A DNA stretch of 64,000 nucleotides from Ichthyophthirius multifiliis (lineage: Eukaryota > Ciliophora > Oligohymenophorea > Hymenostomatida): the NCBI RefSeq assembly GCF_000220395.1, contig NW_004085910.1, positions 124,001 to 188,000 of the forward strand, read 5' to 3'. The stretch's first letter is position 1, and every line of letters begins with the position of its first letter. Under the pieces are notes generated by a model. It saw only the letters and a program-made list of their open reading frames with translations. It made no database searches and had not been told where the DNA came from. This document shows positions 24,001 through 36,798 of this stretch, piece by piece. A program made the position numbers and the translations under genes.

Positions 24001-26936
24001 TGTAAATTTTAAACAATAAAGTTAATAATTAACGATAAAGTGTTAGATTTTAATTACATGTACATTCTTTAAATTAATTTAATATCATTTGGGAATTAAA
24101 GGATTCAAACGGGAATAATATTAGTAGTTTATTTGAAGATATTTTAAACGAAAGAAATTAATTTATTATTATTCCACAATAAAGACTAAATTCAGGTAAA
24201 GATTTTATTATTTAAGCAACATTAAAGGATATTTTGAATCAACAAGTTAGTATTTTTTAATAGTTTGGGATTTAAAATGAAATTAAAAAAGGAAATATTT
24301 AAATTAATTTTGAAAATTTGGATAATATTTTATATGTAAAGTTAAAAATGGAGGGATTTTCTTATGAAGGAAACACACTTAAATATGACTTTTATGTACT
24401 TTTAGAAGAAAATGAAGTTTTTTTTTATGAATAAGTAAAAGAATATGATGAATATGAAAATTTATATAGATTCTGCATTCTAAAGTATGCATTTTTAGGG
24501 ACTAAAATACAATTTATAGTTAAAATATATAATAAGGAAGATATCGTATTATAAAAAATAGATATTGATAAAATTTAAGACCAAGAATAAAATAGCAGAA
24601 AATATTATTTGGAAGAAAAAGGCTTTTCAATTGAAAAATATGAAGAGAAAATTTATAATTAAATAACAGATATATATGATTTGTAAGCTATAGTATTTTT
24701 CTTTTCGGAATTTCTATCAAAAAAAATCGAGAAAACATAAAAAAATGAATAATTAAATACACAAAGAAAATATTTTTATGAAATGTATATGGCCATAAAT
24801 GATAAATAATTAGAATGTTCAAGCAAAATACACTGTTTATCTTAAGGAAATTGTTCATTGAATTCTTCCGAAGATTCCACTTTGATAATTTGTGAATGCA
24901 TTCAGGGTTTTGTGGGTGAAAATTGTCAATTTAATTCATTTGAAATGGATGTAGCTGGATAACATTTAAATACTATAGTTGAAAAAATGGAAGAATTTAA
25001 ATTTTTGGATGATTAAGAAGGATTTTTAGGATTGGAAATTATAAAAGAAATATTGAAATTTTATATGATTATTGAAGAGTTTTAACTAAAAAAAATACTT
25101 GAAATATATGAATATATTGTGGGTAATTTTCAAGTTATTTTTAACAAGTAATAAATTTCTGATGATAACTTTTTGAATAAGATGACAAAAATAGTCTCTC
25201 AGTTTATTTTTTTGATTAAAAATAATAATAATATTTCCTCTTTTGAAAAACTCTACTTATAAAATAAATGTGTAAGATTATATAATTAGCTCTTTAATTC
25301 TTTTCTTTCTAATTTCGCTAATAGTTATACTGACCTATTTAATTAAATACCTTTAAAAACTTAATTTCAAAACCTTATTGCAAATTTTGATCTTTAATAT
25401 TTATCAGAAAATGACGTTTTCAATATTTCGAAATACTTCTTATAGAATATTTCCTAAAGGTTTTCTTTTGAAACAAAAAATACTTAATTTTTAATTGACT
25501 TCTCACTTTTTAATAATTCTAGATCTTTAACATCTTTAATAACAACATGGAAATAAAATCCATTTGACGTTTATTAACTAAAAAATTAATCTATTTCTTA
25601 TTTTGTAAGTTTATCAATATATTCAAATGACAGAAAACAGCAAATTTATTATACGAAAGAACCCATTATTATTATAATTCCAAAGAAAATACATTCTCCA
25701 ATATTAAAAACATAATATAAAAACGATAAACCTTATACATGTATTTATTTTGATGAAAATGATTTAAAATTTAAACAAAATGGACTTTCTTTTTTATATG
25801 AAAACGTTACACATATCACTTGCTAAAGTGATTAATTATATAGTAATTATGGAGTGATTGTAAATAAAAATTTACTTGAGAAAAAACTTACTATTAGGGA
25901 AATATTTAGTTACACATCTTCTTATTTTATGAAAGAAGACAAAGAGTTTTTTGATTTTATTAACTTTTTGATTTAAAAGGAAGAAACGGTTATTTTAAAT
26001 GAAAAAGAAATTGAAAAAATATCTTCTCCATAATTAATTGGGATTTTCTCAGTTTGCGTTTACATAGGTTTTATTTTTTTGATTATCTTCATTAGTAAAT
26101 ATATTGATAAAGTTAAAAAAAATGCGTCTTTTACTGAAATCGATACATATTGGTTTATCCATCCTATTTATTCAATTTTTTATGGACCAACTTCATTCAT
26201 ATTTCCCAGAACCTAAAGAATTGCCAATTATTGTTAATAAATAATCAGTATTTTAATGTTTAACGCTATTTTTGTGAAATCTTTACCAGTTTAAAAAGAT
26301 GTATTCAATGTTTCTTTTGAAAACGGAGTTTACTCATGGCTTTGTACTTGTTTTTTTATGTATTTTACTGTAGGGATTGTGAACTTTATAAAGATTTCTT
26401 GGTTCTTTAAATAAACATGGTTATAAGATAATAGTTAAATATATGTAGATACAATCTAAATGTTAATAAAACTTACAAACATATTTGATTTGATTAATTT
26501 TGGGATTATAGGCTTATTTTAACTCGCCATGATTATTGTTAATGTTGTTATTTTGTTAAAAGAATAAAATATTTCATAGATATATGTCGCTTCTATTTTT
26601 GCAGCTTGGATTGTTGATTTAATTACTGATTTTGTTAGTGTAGCATTTTTTTGTGTTTTTAAAATTTTCGATAAATCCTAGCTTGGATTTGTAACTAAGA
26701 TTTTTTGTTTAAGAGGATTTTATTACCCTTTTTTAACTTTTTAGGGCGTAGAAGATAAAGTTGACAAGTATTTAGCTTATGGAGACCTTGATGTTGATAA
26801 AGATGATGACAAAGACGAAAATAATGAAAAATATAAATAGTTTTAAACTAATATATAAGCATAGAATTCGCCTGATAGATTAGCAGCTATTTAATTTGAA
26901 AATATTGCTAATTAAATTAAAGGAGAGTGGAATTGA
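21068..26936 (+). CDS. Giant cysteine-rich receptor-like protein: signal peptide, furin/GF-receptor-like repeats, EGF, GPS-like motif, about five TM segments
   Basis: About 1,921 residues. An N-terminal signal peptide (hydrophobic core FYLPFITIAIFIL) precedes about 950 residues of Cys-x2-Cys / Cys-x2-C-x-G repeats, like the growth-factor-receptor cysteine-rich families expanded in ciliates. A region of low Cys content follows, with one EGF-like module near residue 1240 (GNCSLNSSED..CECIQGFVGENC). A GPS-like box sits near residues 1519-1565 (Cys at 25740-25742 and 25821-25823, THITC then DQLYSNYGVIV). The first TM is at about residue 1625, then roughly four more by about residue 1880, then an Asp/Lys-rich tail. 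SFIFPRTQRIANYC before the second TM resembles the polycystin-1 region after TM1. Introns 22203-22263 and 22654-22696 fit. One base is missing at the seven-A run 22810-22816; adding it gives exactly 1,922 codons. Probably a surface receptor or adhesion protein. TGA 26934-26936. Confidence 0.8.
25735..25850 (+). other. GPS-like proteolysis-site motif inside the cysteine-rich protein
   Basis: The translated box has the GPS pattern: a Cys in CIYFDEN, a Gly about 12 residues on, then THITC and an Asn/Tyr-rich beta strand. The usual cleavage tripeptide His-Leu-Thr/Ser is replaced by Gln-Leu-Tyr, so self-cleavage is not expected. It lies about 60 residues before the first TM, as in adhesion receptors and polycystin-1. 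Confidence 0.5.
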
Positions 26937-28342
26937 AAAATTATAAATAGATTTATAGGATTTTATGTTTTTACAAAATTAGAAATGTATAAATTTTTTA
27001 AATATTTTTTATTTTCTGTTACTAATTATATTTATTTTTATTCAAAATTTAATTTATCATAGATTTAATAATTAATTCTGTATTAAATAAAATACTAAGT
27101 AATTATAAATATATAAAGATAATATTTTTTTAAATAATTAAAATATATTTAATTTACTATTTATTAAACTGACTAATCGTAAGTCAATAATATATTTTTA
27201 TAAACTATAAATAAATTTTATAAAATAGGCATTTTATTTTACGTAGTTATTATTAATATAATAGAATTTAAATTATTGATAATACTTTATTTTAATTTTT
27301 TTTTTTTTTCATAACAAAATTTTAAATTTTTTCATTAATAATGTTTTTAATATAAAATTTTAAATAAATTTATAAAAATACATTAAAAAAATATAATACT
27401 TGTAAACTTATATTATAAAAATATAATTATTGATTCTTAATATATTACTTGCTCATTAGTTTTTATTTTTTCTGTATTTTCTTAAAAACATAATCAAAAA
27501 ATAAAAAAGGAGATTAAAGTTAAATAACGAACATTTTATTTAGAAAAAATTTGTACAAAAGTAATAAGCATTTATTAAAAAATTATGAAATGAAAAAAAA
27601 AACTTGAAAAATTTTTCAATATATTTTTAAATAAATATGTTTTAAAAACTAAACAAATATATACAAAACTTTAAATAAATAAAACTTTAAATGGACAAAA
27701 TAAATAACTTAGAAAATAATTTTTATTGTTTGCGCGGCAGGCTTAGTTTTAAATTATAGTGTTTTTTACAATTTTTAAATATAATATTTATTTTTAATCT
27801 CTTATTAATAAAAATACATATTTTTAGTTTTAAAAAAATTAAAAATAATAATAAAAAAAGTAGTTATTGAAAATACTTTTTGTAAAGAATTTGATAAAAA
27901 AGCAAGATTTTTAGTAATATACTAAGATTTTAATTTGCATTGAAAATGAGTGTCAGATGAAACGAGACTTATATTTATATAAATTTAATATAATTTTTTT
28001 GATTACTTTTTTTTGTTCTATAATACCAAAATTAATTCCAATTATTTTAGAGACATTATATAAATCTTTTTTAGTATAAATTTATATAAACATATTTTAA
28101 TTTTGAATTTTATTATTTTAGATTTCACTTTGTAAGATTTTAACATTAACAACTTTTACATATTTAAATTTAATTTATTTGTTTATTAACATTTTAAAAA
28201 TGAGTTTTATATTTTTTATATTTTAGACTATATTATATTTTAAAAATTTTATTTTTTAAATAAATTTTAGATTTTTTATTTATTAAAATATTTTATTTAT
28301 TTTTATATTAACCGAATTTTATAAATGAAATGATTATTTAAT
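26937..28342. other. AT-rich intergenic region with one GC-rich island
   Basis: No coding frame was found. A short G/C-dominated run at about 27731-27745 stands out sharply. Another moderately GC-rich patch lies at about 27940-27970. Either could mark a small RNA, but no known family was recognised. Confidence 0.5.
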
Positions 28343-29104
28343 ATGGATCAAAAATTTAAAAAAAAGTAATTCAGATTAGTTTATTTTGAAAAAACTCAGT
28401 CCTTTACTGAAAAAAGTTATTTAATAATTTTCTCTCGATATATTGTAATTTTTATAGGTAATTTTATAACATTTATAAGGATTTTTATTATAAATTTTAT
28501 ATAAAACGTAAATAAAGAAAACTTTCTTGAATATCAACTACATATCTTAATCTTCTTTGTTTTAGCTTTTTTATCTCGTTTTCATATATAGTCTTTATAT
28601 TTTTTTTATTTTATATATAATTATTTATTGCAAGGTTTATTTGATAATGCTTATATCCTTCGATTATAAACTAAAAACTAAATGTATGCACGCAATTCAT
28701 CTATGCTACAAACTAATTTAGTCTTTTATAAACTAAATCTCTTATTATTGTTCTTATTATTTTCGAATCTTTTATTGACAACCGGAATAAGTATAGTTTT
28801 CTAATTTATAGTATATTCTGTCGTAATAAATAAACTATTTTTTTATTTTTATTTATCGACCTTTTTAATAAATGTCCTTTACAAGCAAATTAGATAAAAT
28901 GATCTTCATAATAGCCTTCATATATATTTTACTATATTATTTTAACTTTCTAGTTTTTGTCAATAATATAAAAATAATTTAAAAATTTTTGATAATTTCA
29001 GATTAAAAATTCTAAAAATGATTGCATTTGAAAAACCTCAAAATATATATTTAATTATTATTGTTTTTATGTATTATTTGTATTAATCAAAAAAAAAAAA
29101 ATGA
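28343..29104 (+). CDS. Orphan multi-pass membrane protein
   Basis: A single uninterrupted frame in the ciliate code: 253 residues, ATG 28343-28345, TGA 29102-29104. It starts MDQKFKKKQFRLVYFEK and contains five or six hydrophobic segments rich in Phe, Leu, Ile and Tyr, for example NLLLLFLLFSNLL and IVYSVVINKLFFYFY, separated by short polar loops such as QTKNQMYARNSSMLQ. No family recognised. The last codons run through a 12-A tract, so the exact C-terminus could be off by a frame. The loops have mixed codons unlike the flanking A/T noise, which supports a real gene. Confidence 0.6.
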
Positions 29105-30806
29105 TTGCAATTTTTTATTCGAATTTAAAAATAAGAATAAAATAATATAATATTATATAAAAGATTATTTATTAATATATATTTTTTGTAAATTTTATTT
29201 GTGAATAATTAATAAATAATTAAAAAATATAAACTTTAAATATATTTTAAATTAATTTCGTGATTTAATATATTAAGATATAATATTTTATTGCATTATT
29301 GATATTACTAATTAAAGATATAATTATTTAATTATTTACGAATTTAAAAATACAGTTTTTAGATATTTTTATTTAATTAAATTTATCATAATCATAAGAT
29401 GAAATGTTTTTTGTATTAAAAATTAAAAAAAAATATATTTTGTTATATGTACTAATTAATTATGTTTAAAAAATTATATTTAATGCATTTTAATTAAATT
29501 TAACAATATACAATTGTTAAAAATAACTTAAAATAATTATTATTTATTTAAAGATAAAAAATAATTAAAAATAAGATTTATTAATATTAAAAATATATGT
29601 TTGTTTATATATATTAATAAAAAAATAAACATACAAATATATAAATAAAATAATTTCTAAATTTAAAAAAAAAAAAAATTAAATTATTGTATATAATTTA
29701 TTACTTATTAAAAATTATTTATTAATAATTCATTAAAAATTAATATTTATTATTTATTTTATATTATTTAATATTTATTATTTTTTATTATTTATTTATA
29801 ATTTTTTATTTATAATTTATTATTTATAAATTATAATTTTTTATTTAAAATTTATTATTTATTAATATTTTTTTATTATTTATTTTTTATTATTTATTTT
29901 TATTAATTTATTATTTTTTATTATTTATTATTAAGAATTTTTCAAATATTCCTTAATTAATATAAATATTTATAAAAATTTAAAGTAAAATGATGGATTA
30001 TAATATTATATCGAAAAAATCACAATAAATATCGCAATATATATAAATATTATTACAATAAATTATAAAAAAAAAATATTTGATAATATTTTTTTTTTAA
30101 GATTTTAAATAATTAATAAAAATAAATTTAATATTAACTTTTAGAATGAATATAATTAATGAAGGATATGATATATTTTAGTTTATAAAATATAAATGAC
30201 TACTTTTTTTAAAAAAAAGGAGTTTAATTTGTATAATTTGATTTAAATTTACCGTTTTCATTAATACTATAAAAATAAAAATGCTTTCGAAAATTTTTTA
30301 AAAAGGCAATTTTTCATTTTCTCTTGGTTTTTTTAAATTATTGAGTATTTAAAAAAATACATTAAATAATTATATTAAATATTATAGATTTTTTTAACTT
30401 ATTGTTATTAATTTAATTTTACTAAATAGTTTTTTATTAAATTAATTACATTTATTTTTATAATTTATATAAAATATTAACATTTTTTTACTTATAGAAT
30501 TTATAAGTTAAGCTATTTATACTTTTCTTGTAAAAAATTATAAAAAATATGGATAGCTTAAATAATTTATAAACTTCTTTAAGTTATTTATAATTTTAAA
30601 TATTCTTACTATTATTTTAGTAATCCCTTTTTTTATTTAATATTATAAAAAACAGTTTTAAATTTCAAAATTTTACATTTTTAAAAAAATATAAAAAATA
30701 ATTATTTTTTAACAAAAAACTATTTTTAGTAAATTTTAAAATAATTTTTAATAAATTACTAAATTTACACTAATAAAGACAAAATTAATAACATTATTAA
30801 AATAAC
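29105..30806. other. AT-only intergenic region
   Basis: Long TTATTATTTATT-type imperfect repeats (about 29690-29935) and A/T homopolymers. No coding frame. Holds the 3' ends of the two convergent flanking genes. Confidence 0.6.
29690..29935. repeat. Imperfect TTATTATTTATT low-complexity tract
   Basis: About 245 bp composed almost entirely of irregular TTATTA, TTTAT and TTATTTTT units with almost no G or C. Confidence 0.75.
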
Positions 30807-31463
30807 TCAAAAAAAGGGCAATACAACAAATATTAAAATGCTTAAACCACATAATCCTCCTAAAACTTTTAATTTTAAATTTCTATACTTAAGTATTCTT
30901 GCTAAATCATTTGACTAACTCAATAATAATTCTGAAGTTTGATTTAAATTTTAGGCTTTACTTTCCAAATTTTCTAAATTAATATTATTTTCTATGGCAA
31001 CTTAAATATTTTATTTAACACTTTCCTCTAAACTTTAAATAGTTGAAGTAGTTTTTTTTAAATTTTCTATTTTGGATAAATCATTATATTTTATTATTTA
31101 TTCATTCATAGTTGCTTTTGCATGAAATTTTAAGGTAGTATCATCTTCATTTCCGTAATTTTTTATCTTTTCTAAATGGTTTTATAATACTTAAATCATA
31201 CTATATGCATATCCTTCAGGATAACTATCATTTGAAAGTACTAAATAAATTATATTTTAATTATCTATTTTACAGTACCAAGATCCATATGTTGTGTTTA
31301 TTTTTTAATGTTCTTCTTATTTTAATTATAAATTTTCTACTTCTTTTATTATTTTAAAACATTCATGTTAATATACTGATTCCATGTTCTTTTCATTAGT
31401 TATTGCATAAATTAATTTTTCCTAATGGATTTTACAAAATGCAAAATATTTTAAGTTTATCAT
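30807..31463 (-). CDS. Longin-type R-SNARE (synaptobrevin/VAMP7-like)
   Basis: Intronless, 218 residues, ATG at 31463-31461 and TGA at 30809-30807. Layout is that of VAMP7-type SNAREs: an N-terminal longin domain (MINLKYFAFCKIHQEKLIYA to about residue 120), then a SNARE heptad region (about residues 130-190), then a single C-terminal TM anchor (GGLCGLSILIFVVLPFF). By family knowledge it acts in membrane fusion on endosomal, lysosomal or secretory vesicles. At the centre of the SNARE motif, where R-SNAREs carry an Arg in the zero ionic layer, the sequence reads AIENNINLENL, placing Asn there. Lies 240 bp downstream of the ABC transporter gene on the same strand. Confidence 0.88.
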
Positions 31464-31703
31464 TCTTTTTTTATTTATTTATTTTTTTATTTTATTATAA
31501 TAATTATATATTTTATATTTATTTTTAAATAATATTTTTTATATTTATAAGATTAGATATTATATTTTTTTTATTTAATTATTTTTTTCTATTTTATAAC
31601 TTTAATTATGGAAAATTTTAAAATAATAAACCTAACTAAAATTTAATAAAAAATATTATTTAATTAAATATTTAAAATTAAATTTATTTTATAAAAAATA
31701 AAT

Positions 31704-34700
31704 CATAATAAATATTTTTTTGCTTTAGTAATTTTCATAAAGACTTCTTCAATAGTAGAATGCGATAATCCCCAATCTTTAATAATATTCTTAAGATTAT
31801 AAATGGACTTATCAGTTGCTTCGTTTTCCATAATTTTAAAGAAATTACCCAATTCATTCAAATGAATAACAGGTACACAAGCAATAATATTTCCTCCTTT
31901 TTCATCTAAAATTTTGCAAGATGGAATAGCTTACTTAATGGCAATCCTAGCATAATCAACATTTTATTAATCTGTAACTAAATTAAGCCTATATCCATCA
32001 CTATAATGATTTTTTAAATACAAAGGTGTCCCTAATATAATAATATGTTTAAATTATATGTAATATGCATAAATACCTATGCATTTTAGTTCTCCTCCTG
32101 CGACAACAACAATTCGATCTGCTAAAACTTCAGCTTCTTCCATTGCATGAGTAGTAAGAACTACTACTTTGTCTTTTTTTAAATTTCGTATCATTTCCCA
32201 TATTTCTCTTCTTGTCTTTGGATCCATACCAGTAGTAGGTTCGTCCATGAATATTATTTTTGGATTCCCTATTGCTGATATTGCCAAAGAAACCCTTCTT
32301 TTCATTCCTCCAGAATATGTTCCTACTTATGCTCTCATTACATTTAATAAACTTACTTATTATAGACTATTCTTTATTTATGTTTATACTTGATTTTAAG
32401 GAACTCCTTTTAATAAACTAAATAAATATAAATGCTCTTCAGCTGTTAATTCATCCCATAATATATCAAATTATGGACATACCCCCATTATACTTTATAT
32501 TTCTTTCATTTCCGTATTTATATCATATCCCATCATTTCTGCTGTTCCTGATGTAGGGGATAAAAGACCAGTTAATATATTTATTAATGTACTTTTTCCT
32601 GCTCCATTATGCCCTAATATTGCTAATAGTTCCCCTCCTTCTATCTATTTTTTTATTATATAAAATTTGTTTATTATTAATACTTCTAGATAAATTTTAT
32701 TCAAAGCTACTTTATCCTTACTTGTTTTTATTCCAAAAGGATATTTATGGTAAGTTTTTCCCATCTTTATGATTCTTATACCTTTTGTTTCTTTATAAAT
32801 TTATAACATTAATTTAGTTATTTTATATGGAAAAAACCTGCTTTTCCATTTAAATTAGCCTTAACTCTTCTTTTTTCTCTTTTTACTGTATTTGCTAAAC
32901 CCATATCAGTATAATCATATTATTTTTGTTTTTTTTTACATCATTATCAAGTTTGATTTTTTATTTTAGTACTTACCTTTTTTTAAATCCTAGGACATTA
33001 TACCAATATTCAGGTGAAATAAAAAATAAAGGTTATTCTGTAGTACCCCTATTCTAATTAAAAATAATACATAATTAAATAAAAAAATGCTAATTTATTT
33101 TACATTAGGAAATACATGATCAGAATAAACAGAAAGCCAAAAATATATGCAAATAGTTAAAAATAAATGAAAAAAACTTTGAAAAGTAGAAGGACATTCA
33201 TAACTAGATTCTTTAGGAAGAGTAAATTTGCCTGCTATAGGTTCAAATAAATCTTAATAAGTATACTCTTTCCCATCTATCCATCTAAATTGATTTTTTT
33301 TTTTAATAAATAAATAAAAATTGGTACCTACTTTCTTAAACCGAATAATGCTTTCCACTTTTAAATGCAATGTCTCCGAATATTTTAGAATAATGATAAG
33401 CTGGATATGTAATAAATGCATTTTTAAGGAAAATAATAAAAAAATCTGCATCTTCCCTATACAAATAATATACAAAGAAATTATTTGTCAAAAAAAATTC
33501 TAAAACAATCGACATTAATAAAAATCCATAAGCTACTGAATATCTTTGTATTTTAATATAATATTTAAAAAGATAAACAAATTAAAAAACCCATTCGCAG
33601 TATCAGTGCATATATTTGTTATTAAAAAACTTATTTAAGTAATACTTAATGAGAATATCCATAAAAATGCAAACATTATAAGAAATGGTGTTTTTATAAA
33701 TATATCAAATCTAAATAGTATACCTGAGCATACTTATATAAAACAAGTAATTCCATTTAATATTCCTCCTGTAATATTCCAACTTAGCCAATAACTAAAA
33801 TGACTCATTCCCATAACCATAATTCCTTTTTTAAATAGTATATAAAAAAAAAAGAAATTACCATGTCTTAACTTTTTTTATTTTTCTCTCAAAATTTCAT
33901 TAATAAGTATAATAAAATTAATCATAATTGGTATAAAAAAATAAAAAGCACCATTAGTAGTAACAACATCATATCCAGTTGTAAATCTTAAAAAAACAAT
34001 AAAAAATAGTTAAATTAATAAAATATACCTATTATACGCAAAAGGAAAATCCTGGGCAACATTTTCAATTCTTTCTTTAAAATCTATATCTAATATACTC
34101 TAATTATTCTAATTTTCTAAATCCAAAATCTAAGAGGCAACTTGAATATCATATTTACTAAAAAAGTCAATAATTGCATTATCAATAGAAGTTTTTAATC
34201 TTAACAAAACCCAGTCTTTTTGAAGATTTTTACCAAATCCGCTCAAATAAGGCGACCTATAAAAAAGCGTCCAATTATAAAATATTGTATACATAACTAC
34301 TTTTTTATTATAAGGGGGCATTTAATTACTTTAACAAGGGATAGAAATTTAATCATTGATGATAGACCATTTACTTGTACAAAATACTACGCCAATTTAA
34401 GTCATATTAGGGTTAGTGTGAATAAAATTTACAAACTAATTAGAATTAGTTTGGATATTTTTATCTGTTAATTATCTTATGTCTTTTTCAAGTTCTAAAT
34501 CATTTACATATGCCACATAGTCTAATACATAATCTATCCATTTTTCTCTATTTCCTATTATACCATATCCTAATGTTATACATTAGTTTGTTGAATTATT
34601 AATTGGGTTTATACATTTTGGAATTTTTCCTATTTATGCTATTTCATTCTCTATTAACGTTACTTTGTTTAAATTATCTGCAAGATTTTACTAAAAAAAT

Positions 34701-34951
34701 AATAAAATACATATTAGAAGGGGAGCTGATAATTAAAATATTGTTGTTTTAGGGTTTCTTTTCAATATCAAATAGTTCTTTTATAATAATAAAGAACTGT
34801 GAAGAAATATTTTGCTAAAACCTTTAATTTATTAGATATTTTGGGAGGATTTCAAAATAAATTTTTCGTCTTCAATTTAAATTACTTCAGCAATTGAAGG
34901 ATTAATTGATTCAAATCTTCTCACTTTTTTTTGTTTTTTGTTTATTATTGT
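31704..34951 (-). CDS. ABCA-family ABC transporter, half-size
   Basis: Order is TMD then NBD. Near the N-terminus, [19 protein letters not shown] and a following TM segment match the ABCA N-terminal pattern. A large loop (Cys- and Asn-containing) and a cluster of TM segments follow. NBD motifs on the minus strand: Walker [10 protein letters not shown] (about 32591-32620), [19 protein letters not shown] (Q loop), signature TYSGGMKRR (about 32300-32325), Walker [14 protein letters not shown], and switch His in [10 protein letters not shown] (about 32130). The C-terminal [13 protein letters not shown] is the typical ABCA ending; TGA 31706-31704. At least one intron lies just before Walker A (minus strand, after ...KIYLE). 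The 5' end is open: an AG acceptor at 34952-34953 suggests a small first exon upstream. Likely a lipid or sterol exporter by family; the substrate is unknown. Confidence 0.9.
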
Positions 34952-35134
34952 CTAAAATATATTTTACTAATTTTAGATTTATATAAAAAAAATTTTTTTT
35001 ATAATTATTTCTATATATTAAAATAAATTTTTATTTAACTTTTAATATTCAATTCAATAATAATTTATTATTTAAAAAATAATACTTTTATTTTTAAATT
35101 TAAAAAAATAATAAAAATTAAACATTAGAATAAA
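34952..35134. promoter_or_regulatory. Short divergent region between the ABCA and coiled-coil genes
   Basis: About 180 bp of A/T sequence that must contain the first exon or leader of the minus-strand ABCA gene and the promoter of the plus-strand gene at 35135. No specific motif could be assigned. Confidence 0.4.
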
Positions 35135-36242
35135 ATGAATAGTAAATTAGAAATATATTAAAATAAAGAATATGAATTATTATAATTAAATTAAGAACTA
35201 GATAAAAAAAGATAATTAATATAGCAAAATATAGTAATATTAAAAGTTTAACAAATATAACATATATTTTTGTTATAAACAATAAAAAGACAAGAAAACA
35301 AAATGAATAAAAATAGACAAACCAAATATAAAATGAGGAGATTTAAGAATCTGATGAACAATAAAATTCAGACGAAGACATATATGCGAATTAAAATAAA
35401 GATATTATTGATAAAATATAAGAAATAAAAATAAAAAATGAAAATGAATAAGTATAAAAAATAAATTTATTAAAGCAAGTTTAAACAGATTAAGGTAATA
35501 TTTTAACCAAATTAAATATTATATATTTGAAAAAAAAAGATGAATTAATAGAATAAGAAAAACAGGATATTATAAAATTAGAAAGCCAATCTGATGTATT
35601 AAATGATGCTTTAGTAAATATAGAAAACTAAATTAAAGATTTTGAAAGTAAAGGAAAATATTTGACTGAAAACTAAAAACTTTAAGTAGAAGAAATATAA
35701 AAAGTAACAGAAAAATATGAATAAATAAAGTTAGTATCTAAGGACTTAAAATAAAAAAAAGAAATGTTAGAAAGAGAAAATATGATATTTTAAAAAGTCG
35801 ATTAATTAATTAATTTAAGTTTTTTTTTATTTTAATTTTATTAAAAAAATAGGATATTTAAGAATAAATAGAAAATCATTAAAAAATTGAATAAAATTTT
35901 TTAAATAAAGATAAAAAGTATTTTTTTTAGTTTTCATTAAAATAAAAATTCAAAAAGAATCCAAAAACTTTAAGAAGAATTAGAAAGCATTAAAATAAAT
36001 CAGAAAGAAAAATCAATAAATTAAAAAGAAAAATAAGAAGATTTAAAAAATAAAATGATTAATTAAATTTAGAGAATAAAAGACTTGATAGATAAAAATA
36101 AGAACTAATTTAAGCATTCAAAAAATAATAAAAATTAATTGAGCTTTTAAAAAAATAAAAAACTCATTTAGAAGTCGTTAGAACCTTAAATCTTACGGAA
36201 GAAGAATATATTAAAGCAGTTGATATTGGTGAAAAATTATGA
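35135..36242 (+). CDS. Coiled-coil protein, possibly cytoskeletal
   Basis: Begins MNSKLEIYQNKEYELLQ and is almost entirely Lys/Glu/Gln/Leu heptad-like sequence (for example QDIIKLESQSDVLNDALVN), ending with a better-defined block, LEVVRTLNLTEEEYIKAVDI. Short introns are likely (about 35233-35287 and 35819-35852), and the frame is hard to fix in the A-rich central part. TGA at 36240-36242 ends the frame. Alternatively a GT donor at about 36229 joins an exon after an AG near 36385, giving EEYKKQTNYN and a stop at 36503-36505. Such all-coiled-coil proteins are abundant in ciliate basal bodies and axonemes. That role is only inferred. Confidence 0.6.
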
Positions 36243-36798
36243 AAGAGAATAATTTTCCTTATTAATATTATTATCATTACATAATTATTAGTTTTATTTA
36301 TTATATTATATTTTATTAAATATAATAATCTTTTATTAAATTATTTTATTTATAAAAAAAAAAAAAATTTATAATTTAAATTACAGAAGAATATAAAAAA
36401 TAAACTAATTATAATAAAAATATAAACGAAATCTAATATATTTCGAATAAAAAGTCAAATAAACTAGAATTCATGCTCTATAATAGATTTAAAAAAGCAT
36501 TATGAGAAATAAATTAATCAACTTTAATAAATTTAATTATATTAGAATTTTTATATTTGTTAATAATTAATATAAGAAAATTTAAAATAAAAATAAATAA
36601 TTTAATATTTAGAACTTCAACTTTCAGTTAACTTATAATTATCACATTCAAACAAATTATTATTTCAATAATAACTACTATTATTTTAAGAAAGTAAATC
36701 AAATTTTCATTATATTTTATTTAAAAAAAACAAATTATTAATAAAAAAAGCTTTAAAAATAAAATAAATTAATATATATAAAAAATTAATGTTTAAAC

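Noticed and set aside
32169-32772. Plus-strand small membrane proteins
   Set aside because: Antisense of the ABCA nucleotide-binding domain, whose Walker A, signature and Walker B motifs are on the minus strand.
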